64,000 bases of DNA from Melioribacter roseus (GCA_020723165.1 DYJK01000001.1:30038-94037), one strand, 5' to 3'; positions 52,487-61,764 are shown, counted from the stretch's first letter. Numbers and translations: made by a program. The notes: generated by a model from the letters alone, not told the origin.

Positions 52487-52723
52487 ATGTTAATACTGAC
52501 AAGAAAAATCGATGAAGAAATAAAAATCGGCAGCGACATAACTATAAAGATTTTGTCGATTTCCGATAATCAAGTTAAGATCGGTATTGATGCACCGGGG
52601 AGTATTCAAATTTTCCGGGGTGAGGTCTATGAAAAAGTTAAACAAAATACCGTTGAAGCTTCGAAAGCGAGTTCAAGCAATGCTCTCGATCTATCGAAGT
52701 ATAAAATTCAGAAGGTTAAATAA
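52487..52723 (+). CDS. csrA: Carbon storage/flagellar regulator CsrA
   Basis: 78 residues; MLILTRKIDEEIKIG, the SDITIKILSISDNQVKIGIDAP core and FRGEVYEKV are full CsrA signatures, with a C-terminal extension like FliW-regulated members. CsrA binds AnGGA in RNA to block translation. The flgE leader at 27514-27586 has two such sites and is a likely target. Confidence 0.96.
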   Translation: MLILTRKIDEEIKIGSDITIKILSISDNQVKIGIDAPGSIQIFRGEVYEKVKQNTVEASKASSSNALDLSKYKIQKVK

Positions 52724-53442
52724 TGCCGGATTACTACGGAGATAGGGTTACTATTCTTGTAATTGATGATTCTGATGTTATCAGAACCTCTCTACGAAAC
52801 TTTTTATCGGAGTATGATCTTGATGTAATTACTTGTAACGATGGTCTGGAAGGAATTCAAAAAGCAATTGAACATAAACCTAAATTAATTTTTCTAGACC
52901 TGATGATGCCCAACCTTGATGGTTTAAGAATGCTAAAGGTTATTAAAATTTTAGAAGATCTAAAAAATTTACCGGTGATAGTTATCAGCGGACATACCGA
53001 CAAAAATAATGTAATTGCCGCCATGAAAGCCGGGGCAGTCAAAATAATGTCGAAACCGCTAAGCAAAGAAGTGCTTGTTAAAGGTATAAACGAAGTTCTT
53101 GGTAAAGATTTTTTAACCAATGCCAAGAAAGCACATTATCTAAGTGAAATTGAAAAAGAAGAAATAGTAAACCAGGTTAAAAAATATTTTTTTAATTCGC
53201 TTCCGCAGAAAAAAAGCACAATTAAAGAAGCGCTGAGCTATCGTAACGTAGATCTTCTTACTACGATATTTCATGAATTGAAAGGCTCATGCGGTATGAT
53301 CGGGTATAATAAAATATCTGATATGTGCAGAGAATTGGAATTTACACTCTCAAAGATCGATTTAGATTGGGATGAGATAGAAAACAGATGCGAATCATTA
53401 ATCAACGAATTTGAAGTTCTCGAAATCTTAAACTCAAAGTAA
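52723..53442 (+). CDS. REC-Hpt fusion protein
   Basis: 239 residues: a receiver domain (1-125, phospho-acceptor D59 in IFLDLMMPNLDG, KPLS) and a C-terminal Hpt domain with H184 in FHELKGSCGMIGY. Such proteins relay phosphate between a kinase and another receiver. Starts on the last base of csrA, followed by the second motA. Possible partners in the window are the hybrid kinase (6373-8358) and the REC proteins at 55113 and 55505. Confidence 0.85.
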   Translation: MPDYYGDRVTILVIDDSDVIRTSLRNFLSEYDLDVITCNDGLEGIQKAIEHKPKLIFLDLMMPNLDGLRMLKVIKILEDLKNLPVIVISGHTDKNNVIAAMKAGAVKIMSKPLSKEVLVKGINEVLGKDFLTNAKKAHYLSEIEKEEIVNQVKKYFFNSLPQKKSTIKEALSYRNVDLLTTIFHELKGSCGMIGYNKISDMCRELEFTLSKIDLDWDEIENRCESLINEFEVLEILNSK

Positions 53443-53452
53443 AGGTAAAAAA

Positions 53453-54307
53453 GTGTTCGCTATTGTTGGAATTGTCGTTGTAGCCGTATCGGTTGTTGTC
53501 GGGTTTTTAATTGCCGGTGGTAACTTAGTTTTACTAATCCAGGTTTCGGAATTCATAACTATTGGTGGGGCTGCTATCGGTAGTCTTCTTATATCGTCCC
53601 CGGCATCGTTGATCAAAAAAATAATGTCCCAGATTACACAGATTTTTAAAAGTCATAAGAATACAAAGGAAGATTATATAGAGATGTTAAAAGCAATCAG
53701 CACGTTGTTTTTAACGGCTCAAAGGGAAGGTTTACTTGCAATCGAAAAGCATATCGAAGATCCCGACAAGAGCGAAATACTTTCAAAGAGTAAAATGCTA
53801 ATTCACGACGAGCTTAAAAAGAATTTCTTCTGCGATACGATGAAAGTTATGCTCGCCGGTTCTGTTCCTCCGCATGAAATGGAGAATTTAATGGATGCGG
53901 AAATAGAAACATTTCATAATGAAAATAAACCGGTCTCCGAAACAATTGGTAAAGTTGGAGATGCCCTTCCGGGTTTGGGAATTGTTGCAGCAGTACTTGG
54001 AATAATTGTTACTATGGGTTCGATTAATCAAGGTGCTGAAGCTGTGGGCCATCACGTAGCGGCAGCACTTGTCGGAACATTCTTAGGTGTTCTGCTTAGT
54101 TATGGATTTGTTAACCCCATTGCGAGTAACCTTCTTCATGTAGCTGAAGAGAAAGCACAAGACTTACAAATAATTAAAACATTTATCTTGGGTTACGCAA
54201 AAGGTAACCCGCCATTCGTGGCTGCTGAAATGGCAAGAAGAGTAATTTTTTCTGATGAACGCCCTACATTCCAGGAACTTGAAAATTCACTCCGGGGCAA
54301 AAAATAA
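53453..54307 (+). CDS. motA: Flagellar stator protein MotA (second pair)
   Basis: 284 residues from GTG 53453. Longer than the first MotA and closer to the proteobacterial proton type: AIVGIVVVAVSVVVGFLIAGG, AQREGLLAIEKHIEDP in the torque loop, VGDALPGLGIVAAVLGIIVTMG, and LVGTFLGVLLSYGFVNP. Overlaps its motB by one base. Confidence 0.92.
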   Translation: MFAIVGIVVVAVSVVVGFLIAGGNLVLLIQVSEFITIGGAAIGSLLISSPASLIKKIMSQITQIFKSHKNTKEDYIEMLKAISTLFLTAQREGLLAIEKHIEDPDKSEILSKSKMLIHDELKKNFFCDTMKVMLAGSVPPHEMENLMDAEIETFHNENKPVSETIGKVGDALPGLGIVAAVLGIIVTMGSINQGAEAVGHHVAAALVGTFLGVLLSYGFVNPIASNLLHVAEEKAQDLQIIKTFILGYAKGNPPFVAAEMARRVIFSDERPTFQELENSLRGKK

Positions 54308-55116
54308 TGAGTGATGATAGAAATAAAAATAACGAAGGGCAGACAAGCGATGAAATCAAGTTTGATCAGCAGCCGGTATTTAAGAAAATAAAAAAAGTTC
54401 ATGGCGGTCATCATGGCGGTGCATGGAAAGTTGCATATGCAGATTTTGTGACTGCGATGATGGCTCTTTTTATTGTGTTGTGGGTTCTTGCCCAAAATGA
54501 AGAAGTAAGAGAGGCGGTAGCCGGTTATTTCAAAGACCCGGTAGGTTTTTCAACAAAAGGTAAAAATATTTTAGAAGGAAATTCATCAAAGTTAATTGAC
54601 TTAAACCTTAGCGAGGAAATGGAACGCCAGGAATTGGAAAGACGCGAGCTTGAAAAGATGGGCGAGAAATTGATGAATGAACTCACCGAAGATACGGAGT
54701 TGATGGGCTTAGCCGACCAGGTTAAGATTGAGATTGTCAAAGAAGGATTAAGAATTGAATTGATTGATTCTGCTAATGACATTTTCTTTGAAGTAGGTAC
54801 ATCGGAACTTAAACCTGAAGCGAAAAAACTTCTTAATAAAGTTGGAACCGAGCTGTCAAAACTTGAAAATAAAATTATCGTGGAAGGTCATACCGATTCA
54901 CGACAGTATCAAAACGATGGAAGCGGATATTCAAATTTTGAACTAAGTACAGACAGAGCAAATTCTGCGAAGCGCGCCCTGGTTCTTGGTGGAGTAAAAG
55001 AAAAACAGATCGATGAAGTTCGCGGTTTTGCCGATACAAGATTACGCGACCCGGCTGATCCATTCAGTTTTTTGAATAGACGGATCAGTATTACTGTAAA
55101 ATATAAATCCAAATGA
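54307..55116 (+). CDS. motB: Flagellar stator protein MotB (second pair)
   Basis: 269 residues. HHGGAWKVAYADFVTAMMALF is the classic MotB helix, with the essential Asp at D46, followed by a plug region (VAGYFKDPVGFSTKG) and the OmpA domain (IIVEGHTDSRQYQ). A second stator type in one motility cluster suggests use of two ions or loads. Confidence 0.94.
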   Translation: MSDDRNKNNEGQTSDEIKFDQQPVFKKIKKVHGGHHGGAWKVAYADFVTAMMALFIVLWVLAQNEEVREAVAGYFKDPVGFSTKGKNILEGNSSKLIDLNLSEEMERQELERRELEKMGEKLMNELTEDTELMGLADQVKIEIVKEGLRIELIDSANDIFFEVGTSELKPEAKKLLNKVGTELSKLENKIIVEGHTDSRQYQNDGSGYSNFELSTDRANSAKRALVLGGVKEKQIDEVRGFADTRLRDPADPFSFLNRRISITVKYKSK

Positions 55117-55517
55117 ATCAATTAAAAAAAATATTGATTGTTGAAGATGATCCGTTACTTCAAGAATTTTATAAAGTTCTTTTTAAAAAGCTAGGATATC
55201 AATTTTCTGTTTCCGAAAACGGTGATGATATTATTGACCAGGTTTCCACCGGGAGTATAAGTCTATTAATTGTTGACTTGAATCTTAAGAACACCTACTT
55301 GAATTCCAAAGCTGTTGATGGCTTGACGCTCGCACGGTATATTAAACAAAATTTTTATAACTTAAGAATACCTATATTGATTATAACAGCGTATTCATCA
55401 AATTATTTTGCAGACGAATTATTAAAAGATAGTTTGGCTGATGACTATATGCTGAAACCCATTTTAAATTTTGATAAACTAACTGAGAAAATAAATAAAC
55501 TATTATGCCTGAATTAA
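55113..55517 (+). CDS. Single receiver-domain protein
   Basis: 134 residues, REC only: EDD at 11-13, phospho-acceptor D55 in LLIVDLNLKN, T in ILIITAYS and K in YMLKPIL. Overlaps motB by four bases and the next REC gene by 13. Likely a phosphorelay intermediate for this sensory group. Confidence 0.85.
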   Translation: MNQLKKILIVEDDPLLQEFYKVLFKKLGYQFSVSENGDDIIDQVSTGSISLLIVDLNLKNTYLNSKAVDGLTLARYIKQNFYNLRIPILIITAYSSNYFADELLKDSLADDYMLKPILNFDKLTEKINKLLCLN

Positions 55518-56167
55518 AAGATAAGGTTCTTGTCGTTGAGGATGAAAAAGATACTAGATTCATTCTTGAAAAACTTCTAACCAGGAACAATTACGAAGTT
55601 GCATCTGCTGTTAACGGGGAAGAAGCCCTGGAAGTTTTAAAATCGTTCAATCCAAAAGTTATTTTGGCGGATTGGACCATGCCTATTCTTGATGGATTGG
55701 CTTTATGCAATATTTTAAAAAGTGATGAAAAATTTAAAACCATTTATTACATAATTCTTACGGCAAGATCATCCCTTAAAGACCGTATTATGGGTTTGGA
55801 TATTGGTGCAGATGATTTTTTGGTTAAACCAATTGAAAACCAGGAACTGCTTGCCCGTATTAGGTCGGGAATAAGAATCTACAATCTGCAAAGTGAATTA
55901 AGAAATATTGAACACAGTAAAGCTGTCATTGAAATGGCTTGCACTATCGGGCATAAAATAAATAACCCGTTAAGCAGTCTAATTTTATCGATAAAAAGTA
56001 TCGAAAACGAACTAACACAAGTTGAGGCCGAAAAACTTGCTGAAGATATTAAAATCATAAAAGAATCGATTGAAAGAATCAGCAAATTTGTTCAAGAGTT
56101 AATTCATCTGCAAAACCCCCAGATGGTTGATTATATAGACGAAAACCGGATGTTAAAAACCGATTAG
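55505..56167 (+). CDS. Receiver domain fused to a lone DHp (HisKA-like) helix pair
   Basis: 220 residues. Receiver domain 1-122 with D56 in VILADWTMPILDG and KPIE. Then a helical hairpin with ACTIGHKINNPLSSLILSI, an H-box with H150, but the protein stops after the second helix: no ATPase domain follows. It can be phosphorylated by another kinase or act as an Hpt-like relay. The intergenic DNA after it carries a sigma28-like promoter, so it ends the long fliA operon. Confidence 0.75.
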   Translation: MPELKDKVLVVEDEKDTRFILEKLLTRNNYEVASAVNGEEALEVLKSFNPKVILADWTMPILDGLALCNILKSDEKFKTIYYIILTARSSLKDRIMGLDIGADDFLVKPIENQELLARIRSGIRIYNLQSELRNIEHSKAVIEMACTIGHKINNPLSSLILSIKSIENELTQVEAEKLAEDIKIIKESIERISKFVQELIHLQNPQMVDYIDENRMLKTD

Positions 56168-56169
56168 GG

Positions 56170-56196
56170 TAAAGTAACATTCTTTTCCTTCGATAA
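56170..56196 (+). promoter_or_regulatory. Sigma28 (FliA)-type promoter before an unknown operon
   Basis: TAAA at 56170-56173 (extended TAAAGTAA), exactly 15 nt, then TTCGATAA at 56189-56196. It lies in the only real gap after the fliA operon. A ribosome site AGAGGAG at 56202-56208 follows almost at once, so the leader would be very short. Confidence 0.6.
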
Positions 56197-56213
56197 TAGT
56201 AAGAGGAGAAAGA

Positions 56214-56852
56214 ATGTTAGAAAAAATCGTAAATATTAATCCGGGGTCGGATTATAAAAAAGCTGCCGGTAATCCAAAGTATTATAAGAAAGTAAATTCT
56301 TTCCATATTGCCGGTAGCATTTCCAATGATTCCCTCTACATTTCCCCGGCTACTTCTCTTCTGGCGGCTATAGGATGGAAATTAAAAAGACTTCAGAAAG
56401 ACTCGGAAAAAATTCATCTCCTCTTTGAACTTGACGGGTTTGAATTTGATACTAACTTTTTTCTTGCCGAAATAAATCAAAATGCAAAAGTAGATTACAA
56501 AGTAAAAAAGAATGTTCACGGATTTGCAACAGAAATAATTGTAACGGTTACAATCTGCGCTCCTATTCCTTCTACAGCCGAAAAAATTGATTATAATATC
56601 AAACTGGTTGAACTGGCAAAATTCTTCGAGCAATTCAAATCCTTAAATGTCAAAAAACCAAATACAATTACTGAACAAAACGTAATTGAATCGCTGCTGC
56701 TCAACCATAAAAAATCTATTACTTCGGAATTCAACAATATCAATAAATGTCTTATTAATTTTTTAGAAAAGTATATTTCATATAAACCGGCATTCCATCA
56801 TTCGATAGAGGATGACAGCGGTGTAATCGTCAAAAGTATCCATATTCAATAG
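56214..56852 (+). CDS. Unknown soluble protein, first gene of a sigma28-preceded unit
   Basis: 212 residues, no signal peptide or membrane span. The first about 120 residues look like mixed alpha/beta (LLFELDGFEFDTNFFLAEIN, TEIIVTVTICAPIP); the C-terminal part is helical with a hydrophobic repeat (IESLLLNHKKSITSEFNNINKCLINFLEKY). I recognise no family or catalytic motif. Strong ribosome site. Eight bases before a PAS kinase, under a sigma28-like promoter, so probably part of a motility-linked signalling unit. Confidence 0.65.
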   Translation: MLEKIVNINPGSDYKKAAGNPKYYKKVNSFHIAGSISNDSLYISPATSLLAAIGWKLKRLQKDSEKIHLLFELDGFEFDTNFFLAEINQNAKVDYKVKKNVHGFATEIIVTVTICAPIPSTAEKIDYNIKLVELAKFFEQFKSLNVKKPNTITEQNVIESLLLNHKKSITSEFNNINKCLINFLEKYISYKPAFHHSIEDDSGVIVKSIHIQ

Positions 56853-56860
56853 TTAGTCAG

Positions 56861-58741
56861 ATGCATAACTGGTTCGATTTTAATGAAAACTTAGCGAACA
56901 CTACATTAGGGTTCAGCAATTATAAAGAACTACCTAATAGTAGGGCACTGGTTATTGTTAACTTGGAACTGAATATTATTTACTGTAACGAATCCTTCAG
57001 CAAACTTTTTCTTCTTTATCCTAATGATAGTTTATATCGATTGAATCCTAATTCGGAACTACTCTATCTACTAAAAGGATTTGCAGAGAGAAATTATCTT
57101 AATCTATCTTCCGATATTAATCTTATTATTCCGGGAAAGCCGGATAATCATCAATACCAGGTTAATGTTGAAAGGATTATTCTTAACTCACTTCAATACT
57201 TAATAATTACAATTGAATCGCTTCAATTAAGAAAAGTTATCGAACGAAAGATTAATGCTTTACATAGTGCGTTGGACCATGGAAAGGTACCTATTCTTAT
57301 CACCGATGCTCAAAAAAGAATTGTTTATGCAACGCGTTCCTTCGAAGAGATTTTTTCTAAAGGTATCGATAATCTTTATCAAATTACATTGATAGAATTG
57401 TTATTGGAATATTTGAATGATAATGAACGGGAAGAATATTTATTAGCAATTGAAAATAAAATCCCATGGAAAAAACTTATAACTATTGCCAAAAGAGGCA
57501 ACACCGATTATTGGGAGTTCACACTAAATTCATTTACAATAGATGAAGAATTAGAGGATTGTTTAATTCTAAGTGCTTCTAATCTAACCGAACATATCTA
57601 TCAAAAAAAAATGATAGAGGCGTCGGAAAGGAGACAGAAGTTAATAATTGATAACATCTCGGATCTTCTGCTTATACTTAAGTATTCGGCGCCGAATATA
57701 CTTTTTGAAAATGCAAACGATAATTTTTGCAACCTCTTTCAACTTGATAAACAGAACCTACATTTAAAATCAATCGATCATCTTTTAATCAGCGATTTAA
57801 ACCAACAATTACATTGTGTAATTGAAGACATGGTCAATTCCAAGAATTCATTTACTGAATTTAGTTATAACTACAGTCATGAACAGCAATATTCATGTAA
57901 AGTAACTTGTACCGGTGATATAATAACGGAGAACAAGATTTTTATTATTTCGATGAAAGATATAACCGAGGAAAAACGATACCGCGAGCAATTAGAAAAA
58001 AGTTACTTGAAAGAATTACAATTGAATAAAATGAAATCCGATTTCCTTGCTAATATTTCACACGAGATACGCACCCCGTTTAACGGTATCATCGGTTATT
58101 CGGAAATTCTTGATGAATGTATTGCTGCAAATGATTTTGAAACGATTAAAGATATGATCGGGTCAATGAAAGAAGTTTTAGGACGTGCATTGAATTTATT
58201 TACCAACCTTGTTGAAGTGTCGCAAATTGAAGCCGGGGAAGTTGAGATTGAAAAAGTTGAATTGAATTGTAACCAGGTACTTAAGAAAATATATGATAAA
58301 CGTATTAACGATGCCCAGGTTAAAAACCTAGAATTTACAATTGACCTTGCCGAGGATGACAGTATTGTTGAAGTTGATTGGGTGAAATTGGAAAGAATAA
58401 TTGACGTACTTATTGATAATGCAATCAAGTACACGATAAAAGGTTTTGTAAATCTGCGCTCTAAATCAGTTAATGATAAAGTTGTTATAACCATTTGTGA
58501 TTCGGGAATTGGAATTGAAAAATCACAGATATCGCGCCTACTGACACCATTTACACAAGAAGTGGAAGGATATACGCGTCCTTATGAAGGTGTTGGTTTA
58601 GGATTAACCGTTGCGTATAAATTAACAAAACTTTTAGACGGTGAATTTGAAATTAACAGTGAGAAAAATAAAGGAACAGAAATAAATATTTCTTTCTACA
58701 AGGGCGGTTCATCAAATAACATAGGGGCGGAAGATCTATGA
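56861..58741 (+). CDS. Soluble sensor histidine kinase with PAS domains
   Basis: 626 residues without membrane helices. An N-terminal PAS-like region (about 20-120), a PAS (about 130-245, KVPILITDAQKRIVYATRSFEEIF) and another (about 255-380, ending in MKDITEEKRYRE) are followed by the H-box FLANISHEIRTPFNGIIGYSE and a full ATPase domain (IDNAIKYT, DSGIGIEKS, GVGLGLTVAYKL). Active-site residues are intact. It overlaps the next gene by four bases. Output is probably through the REC proteins just upstream. Confidence 0.88.
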   Translation: MHNWFDFNENLANTTLGFSNYKELPNSRALVIVNLELNIIYCNESFSKLFLLYPNDSLYRLNPNSELLYLLKGFAERNYLNLSSDINLIIPGKPDNHQYQVNVERIILNSLQYLIITIESLQLRKVIERKINALHSALDHGKVPILITDAQKRIVYATRSFEEIFSKGIDNLYQITLIELLLEYLNDNEREEYLLAIENKIPWKKLITIAKRGNTDYWEFTLNSFTIDEELEDCLILSASNLTEHIYQKKMIEASERRQKLIIDNISDLLLILKYSAPNILFENANDNFCNLFQLDKQNLHLKSIDHLLISDLNQQLHCVIEDMVNSKNSFTEFSYNYSHEQQYSCKVTCTGDIITENKIFIISMKDITEEKRYREQLEKSYLKELQLNKMKSDFLANISHEIRTPFNGIIGYSEILDECIAANDFETIKDMIGSMKEVLGRALNLFTNLVEVSQIEAGEVEIEKVELNCNQVLKKIYDKRINDAQVKNLEFTIDLAEDDSIVEVDWVKLERIIDVLIDNAIKYTIKGFVNLRSKSVNDKVVITICDSGIGIEKSQISRLLTPFTQEVEGYTRPYEGVGLGLTVAYKLTKLLDGEFEINSEKNKGTEINISFYKGGSSNNIGAEDL

Positions 58742-60573
58742 TAGAAATCATAGAAAAATATAACCCCGTTGTTGCCGAGAACGAATCTTTGCAGTCGAAG
58801 TTCATTAAACTCGGTAAAGAATATTTTGGTTTGAATATCAAAGGTGAATTCGATTACATCAACAGTGTAAAAGACAGCATCAAAATTATGTCTTATGATG
58901 TTCAAGCCGATCTGAAAGAAATATTTATACCGTATTCCAACGCCCCGGTTTATTGGATCTATGATTCGTGGCTCTTGAACCAGGTTGAAGATTATATGAA
59001 ACTAAATTTCCTTAGGGCAAAATATTTTGAGCTGCATAAATCAATTAAAGAGAATTATACGAAATGGGTAGTTACCAAGTTAAAAAATGAAAAGGAGTAC
59101 TATGCTAATATTACGATCAATTTTATAGAGAGGGATGTTTTTAAGCATAACTTTTTCAAATTTATCTTACATGGAATAATTCTCTCCACGCAGCCATCGT
59201 TTTATAATTTTGCAAAAGCTCTTAATTCATTTAACACGGCAAAAGAATTAATCAATGTGTCACGTATGAGCGATAATGTTAAGCAAGAATTGAATTATAT
59301 ACTTACGCTGTACATTGGTTTTGCCCACTTAAAAGAAAAAGAATATGAACTAGCTAACATAACGTTTAAAGATGCACTTGAAATTAAATCTTATGGAATT
59401 ACAGCCAAGTTCTACACAGCCCTAACCGAAATAAATTTAAACAATGAAGAACAAGCCGTAGAAATATGCCGGGAAATTCTTAATTATGATTTTAACCGCT
59501 TAACGGTAGCAACTGCAAATAATAATTTTGGGATGTTCAACTTTTTTGTAAAAAACGGGATATTCAATAATATATTTTATAAAAAAGATTTCTGGAAAAT
59601 ATCCAATCAAATAGAATTAATGATTCAGCCGTATCATTCTGCGGCAGAAAATGAGCTAAGCTTAATCCAGAAGAAAATTACTAATCTCAAAGAGAAAAAT
59701 ATTAATGAATATTTATCGGATGAGATTTCTAAATCGATTTCTTTCATGGAACGTGTTGTGCAAGCATATACCGATACTAATACTGTTTATATAATTGGAT
59801 TGTATCCCGAATTCGCATCAAAATTCCGCGGTATCATTGATACTGTTGTTGCTAATATGAGGCAATCCATAGCAACGGAAATAAAAACAAAATTGACTTC
59901 TTTTGACAATGCTATTAAGGAAAACGAGGAGGCAGAAAAACGTATAACAACCGAGATTGAAAATTTCAAATTGAAAGTTAAAGATGCACTTGTAAAAGGA
60001 ATTCAATCGATAGCTTCAACTTATGATGAACAGATAAAATTATTGGAATCGAGAATTGCGTTTATACCTTTCGTGGAAAAATATAATCCTAACAGAACCT
60101 TTACTGTAAACATGAGCTACAACTTTGTAATCGCGTTTGTTGTAATGATTATCGGCAGTATGGCATATTATACCAACAGAACGGTTGCCGACATAAATGA
60201 ATTGAATTCTTTCTTTTCACTTGTACTGGCATCTGGATTGAAATGGGGATTGATCAGTTTCAGTGTAGGCACGCTTATATCATTGGTTATAAGCGGATTG
60301 GTAATGATAGAAAGATCAGACGAGAAACAAAAACTTTTGAGAAAAACCAAATCTTACAATGCACATAAAAACAAAGCTATTGCAGAGGCAAAAGAGTATT
60401 CGGAACATCGGGAAAAGGTTATGCTCGATAACCTGAATTCAAATTTAACCCAGCATAAAAAGAGATTAGCCGAATGTACAGAACAGCGGGAAAATGAATT
60501 GCAAAGATTGAATAACGAAGCAGCAGAAAGAATCCAAAAATTTGAAGAACATTTATCCTCACTACTCGATTAA
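58738..60573 (+). CDS. Large unknown protein: helical repeats, two membrane spans, coiled coils
   Basis: 611 residues. The N-terminal about 270 residues are helical, with TPR-like pairs near 180-260 (LNYILTLYIGFAHLKEKEYELANITFKDALEIK). A long coiled coil (about 310-450) precedes two membrane helices (about 461-479 and 503-523), and a second charged coiled coil ends the protein (EHREKVMLDNLNSNLTQHKK region). There is no catalytic motif. The two spans form a hairpin, so both long arms would lie in the cytoplasm. It may scaffold a membrane-bound complex with the kinase it overlaps. No family recognised. Confidence 0.65.
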   Translation: MIEIIEKYNPVVAENESLQSKFIKLGKEYFGLNIKGEFDYINSVKDSIKIMSYDVQADLKEIFIPYSNAPVYWIYDSWLLNQVEDYMKLNFLRAKYFELHKSIKENYTKWVVTKLKNEKEYYANITINFIERDVFKHNFFKFILHGIILSTQPSFYNFAKALNSFNTAKELINVSRMSDNVKQELNYILTLYIGFAHLKEKEYELANITFKDALEIKSYGITAKFYTALTEINLNNEEQAVEICREILNYDFNRLTVATANNNFGMFNFFVKNGIFNNIFYKKDFWKISNQIELMIQPYHSAAENELSLIQKKITNLKEKNINEYLSDEISKSISFMERVVQAYTDTNTVYIIGLYPEFASKFRGIIDTVVANMRQSIATEIKTKLTSFDNAIKENEEAEKRITTEIENFKLKVKDALVKGIQSIASTYDEQIKLLESRIAFIPFVEKYNPNRTFTVNMSYNFVIAFVVMIIGSMAYYTNRTVADINELNSFFSLVLASGLKWGLISFSVGTLISLVISGLVMIERSDEKQKLLRKTKSYNAHKNKAIAEAKEYSEHREKVMLDNLNSNLTQHKKRLAECTEQRENELQRLNNEAAERIQKFEEHLSSLLD

Positions 60574-60591
60574 TAATACTGTACAATATTA
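60574..60591. promoter_or_regulatory. Near-perfect 18-bp palindrome
   Basis: TAATACTGTACAATATTA, 16 of 18 positions symmetric around TGTACA, two bases overlapping nothing and directly after the preceding stop codon. It has no T-tail, so it is more like a dimer-protein operator than a terminator. The rest of the gap to 60693 holds a CCAT tandem and weak promoter-like TAAATTTTG at 60658-60666. Confidence 0.35.
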
Positions 60592-60693
60592 GCCATCCAT
60601 CCATTAAACTACATTTTCAATTTTAATTTAAGGTAAAATCAAAGTTTTCTTGTGGTATAAATTTTGTCCTTTTGCCGGTAAAATTTGGTGTTT

Positions 60694-61764
60694 ATGAAGA
60701 TAGTCACAATTACCGGTATAAGGCCAGATTTCATCAGGATGAGCAAAGTGTTTGAACGTCTCGATGATAGCTTTGAACATATTATGATTCATACCGGTCA
60801 ACACTATGATGATGAACTAAGTAAAATATTTTTTAGCGAACTGAAAATTCGCAAACCTGATTTTACACTTGCATCCGGACAGAATAGTTCCAGCCATTAT
60901 GAACAACTCTCATATCTCTCTAAAGAGGTAATTTATTTGTTGAAGAGAAAGAAAATTAATCCGGCAATAATTTTATTCTTGGGTGATTCAAACTCAGCTT
61001 TAGTAAGTGCACCGCTTTTTAAGGAAGGATATAGGATCGGGCACATTGAAGGAGGAATGCGTTCATATGATCGTAGAATGCCTGAAGAAGTTAACCGTGT
61101 TATTTGCGATTACGTCTCCGACCTTGTTTTTGTTTACACACCTTTGTACAAACAGAGATTGATCAGTGAAAACAAAAATCCCGATCAGATTTTTGTTGTC
61201 GGCAACACAATTGTCGAAGTTGTTAAAGACTATTTACCAACCGGTAAAAGAAAAAGGGATTATATACTTGCAGATATTCACCGCAATGAAAATCTAAAAG
61301 ATGTAAAACAATTCAATCATATTCTTAAGTATATAAACCAGCTTGGAAGTAAAACCGGGTTGGAAGTTAGACTGGTAAAATTCAATCGCGGTGTAAAACT
61401 GATTGAACAAAATAATCTTCTGGCTGATAAAAAAAATATCAAACTAGTTGGTCCCTGTGGATTCCTTGATTACTTAAGTCTTCAGTATCACGCATATGGC
61501 ATAGTGTCGGATTCCGGAACAAGCCAGGAAGAATGCCCTCTGCTTGGTGTGCCGGTAGCCGTGCCAAGATTGAAAACAGAACGACCGGAATCAATAGAAA
61601 ATGGAAATAGTATTCTTGTAGGTGAAACCGGACCAATCAATAAGATGGTAAATGAAACAATTTCATTCTTCGAAAATTATTCTGTTTCTAAGAAACAGTT
61701 GAAATGGCTCGGCGATGGAACAACATCGGAAAAAATTATAAACATATTGAAGAGGAAATTATAA
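60694..61764 (+). CDS. Non-hydrolysing UDP-N-acetylglucosamine 2-epimerase-like protein
   Basis: 356 residues from ATG 60694 (GTG 60685 is possible). The family motifs are present: TITGIRPDFIRMSKVF (GTRPE-type), HTGQHYD, FLGDSNSAL, HIEGGMRSYDRRMPEEVNR, and DSGTSQEECPLLGVPVAV with TERPES. It interconverts UDP-GlcNAc and UDP-ManNAc or a related 2-acetamido sugar in the cytoplasm. With the SDR and cupin genes that follow, it likely supplies a surface or flagellin glycan. Confidence 0.88.
   Translation: MKIVTITGIRPDFIRMSKVFERLDDSFEHIMIHTGQHYDDELSKIFFSELKIRKPDFTLASGQNSSSHYEQLSYLSKEVIYLLKRKKINPAIILFLGDSNSALVSAPLFKEGYRIGHIEGGMRSYDRRMPEEVNRVICDYVSDLVFVYTPLYKQRLISENKNPDQIFVVGNTIVEVVKDYLPTGKRKRDYILADIHRNENLKDVKQFNHILKYINQLGSKTGLEVRLVKFNRGVKLIEQNNLLADKKNIKLVGPCGFLDYLSLQYHAYGIVSDSGTSQEECPLLGVPVAVPRLKTERPESIENGNSILVGETGPINKMVNETISFFENYSVSKKQLKWLGDGTTSEKIINILKRKL

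Noticed and set aside
60654-60667. GG-N10-GT resembling a sigma54 site before the 2-epimerase gene
   Set aside because: The -24 box reads TGGTAT and overlaps a TAAATTTTG run; too weak.
60655-60681. GCCGGTAA, one base from the sigma28 -10, with a TAAA upstream
   Set aside because: TAAA is only 12 nt upstream instead of 15; the other sites in the window all have exactly 15.
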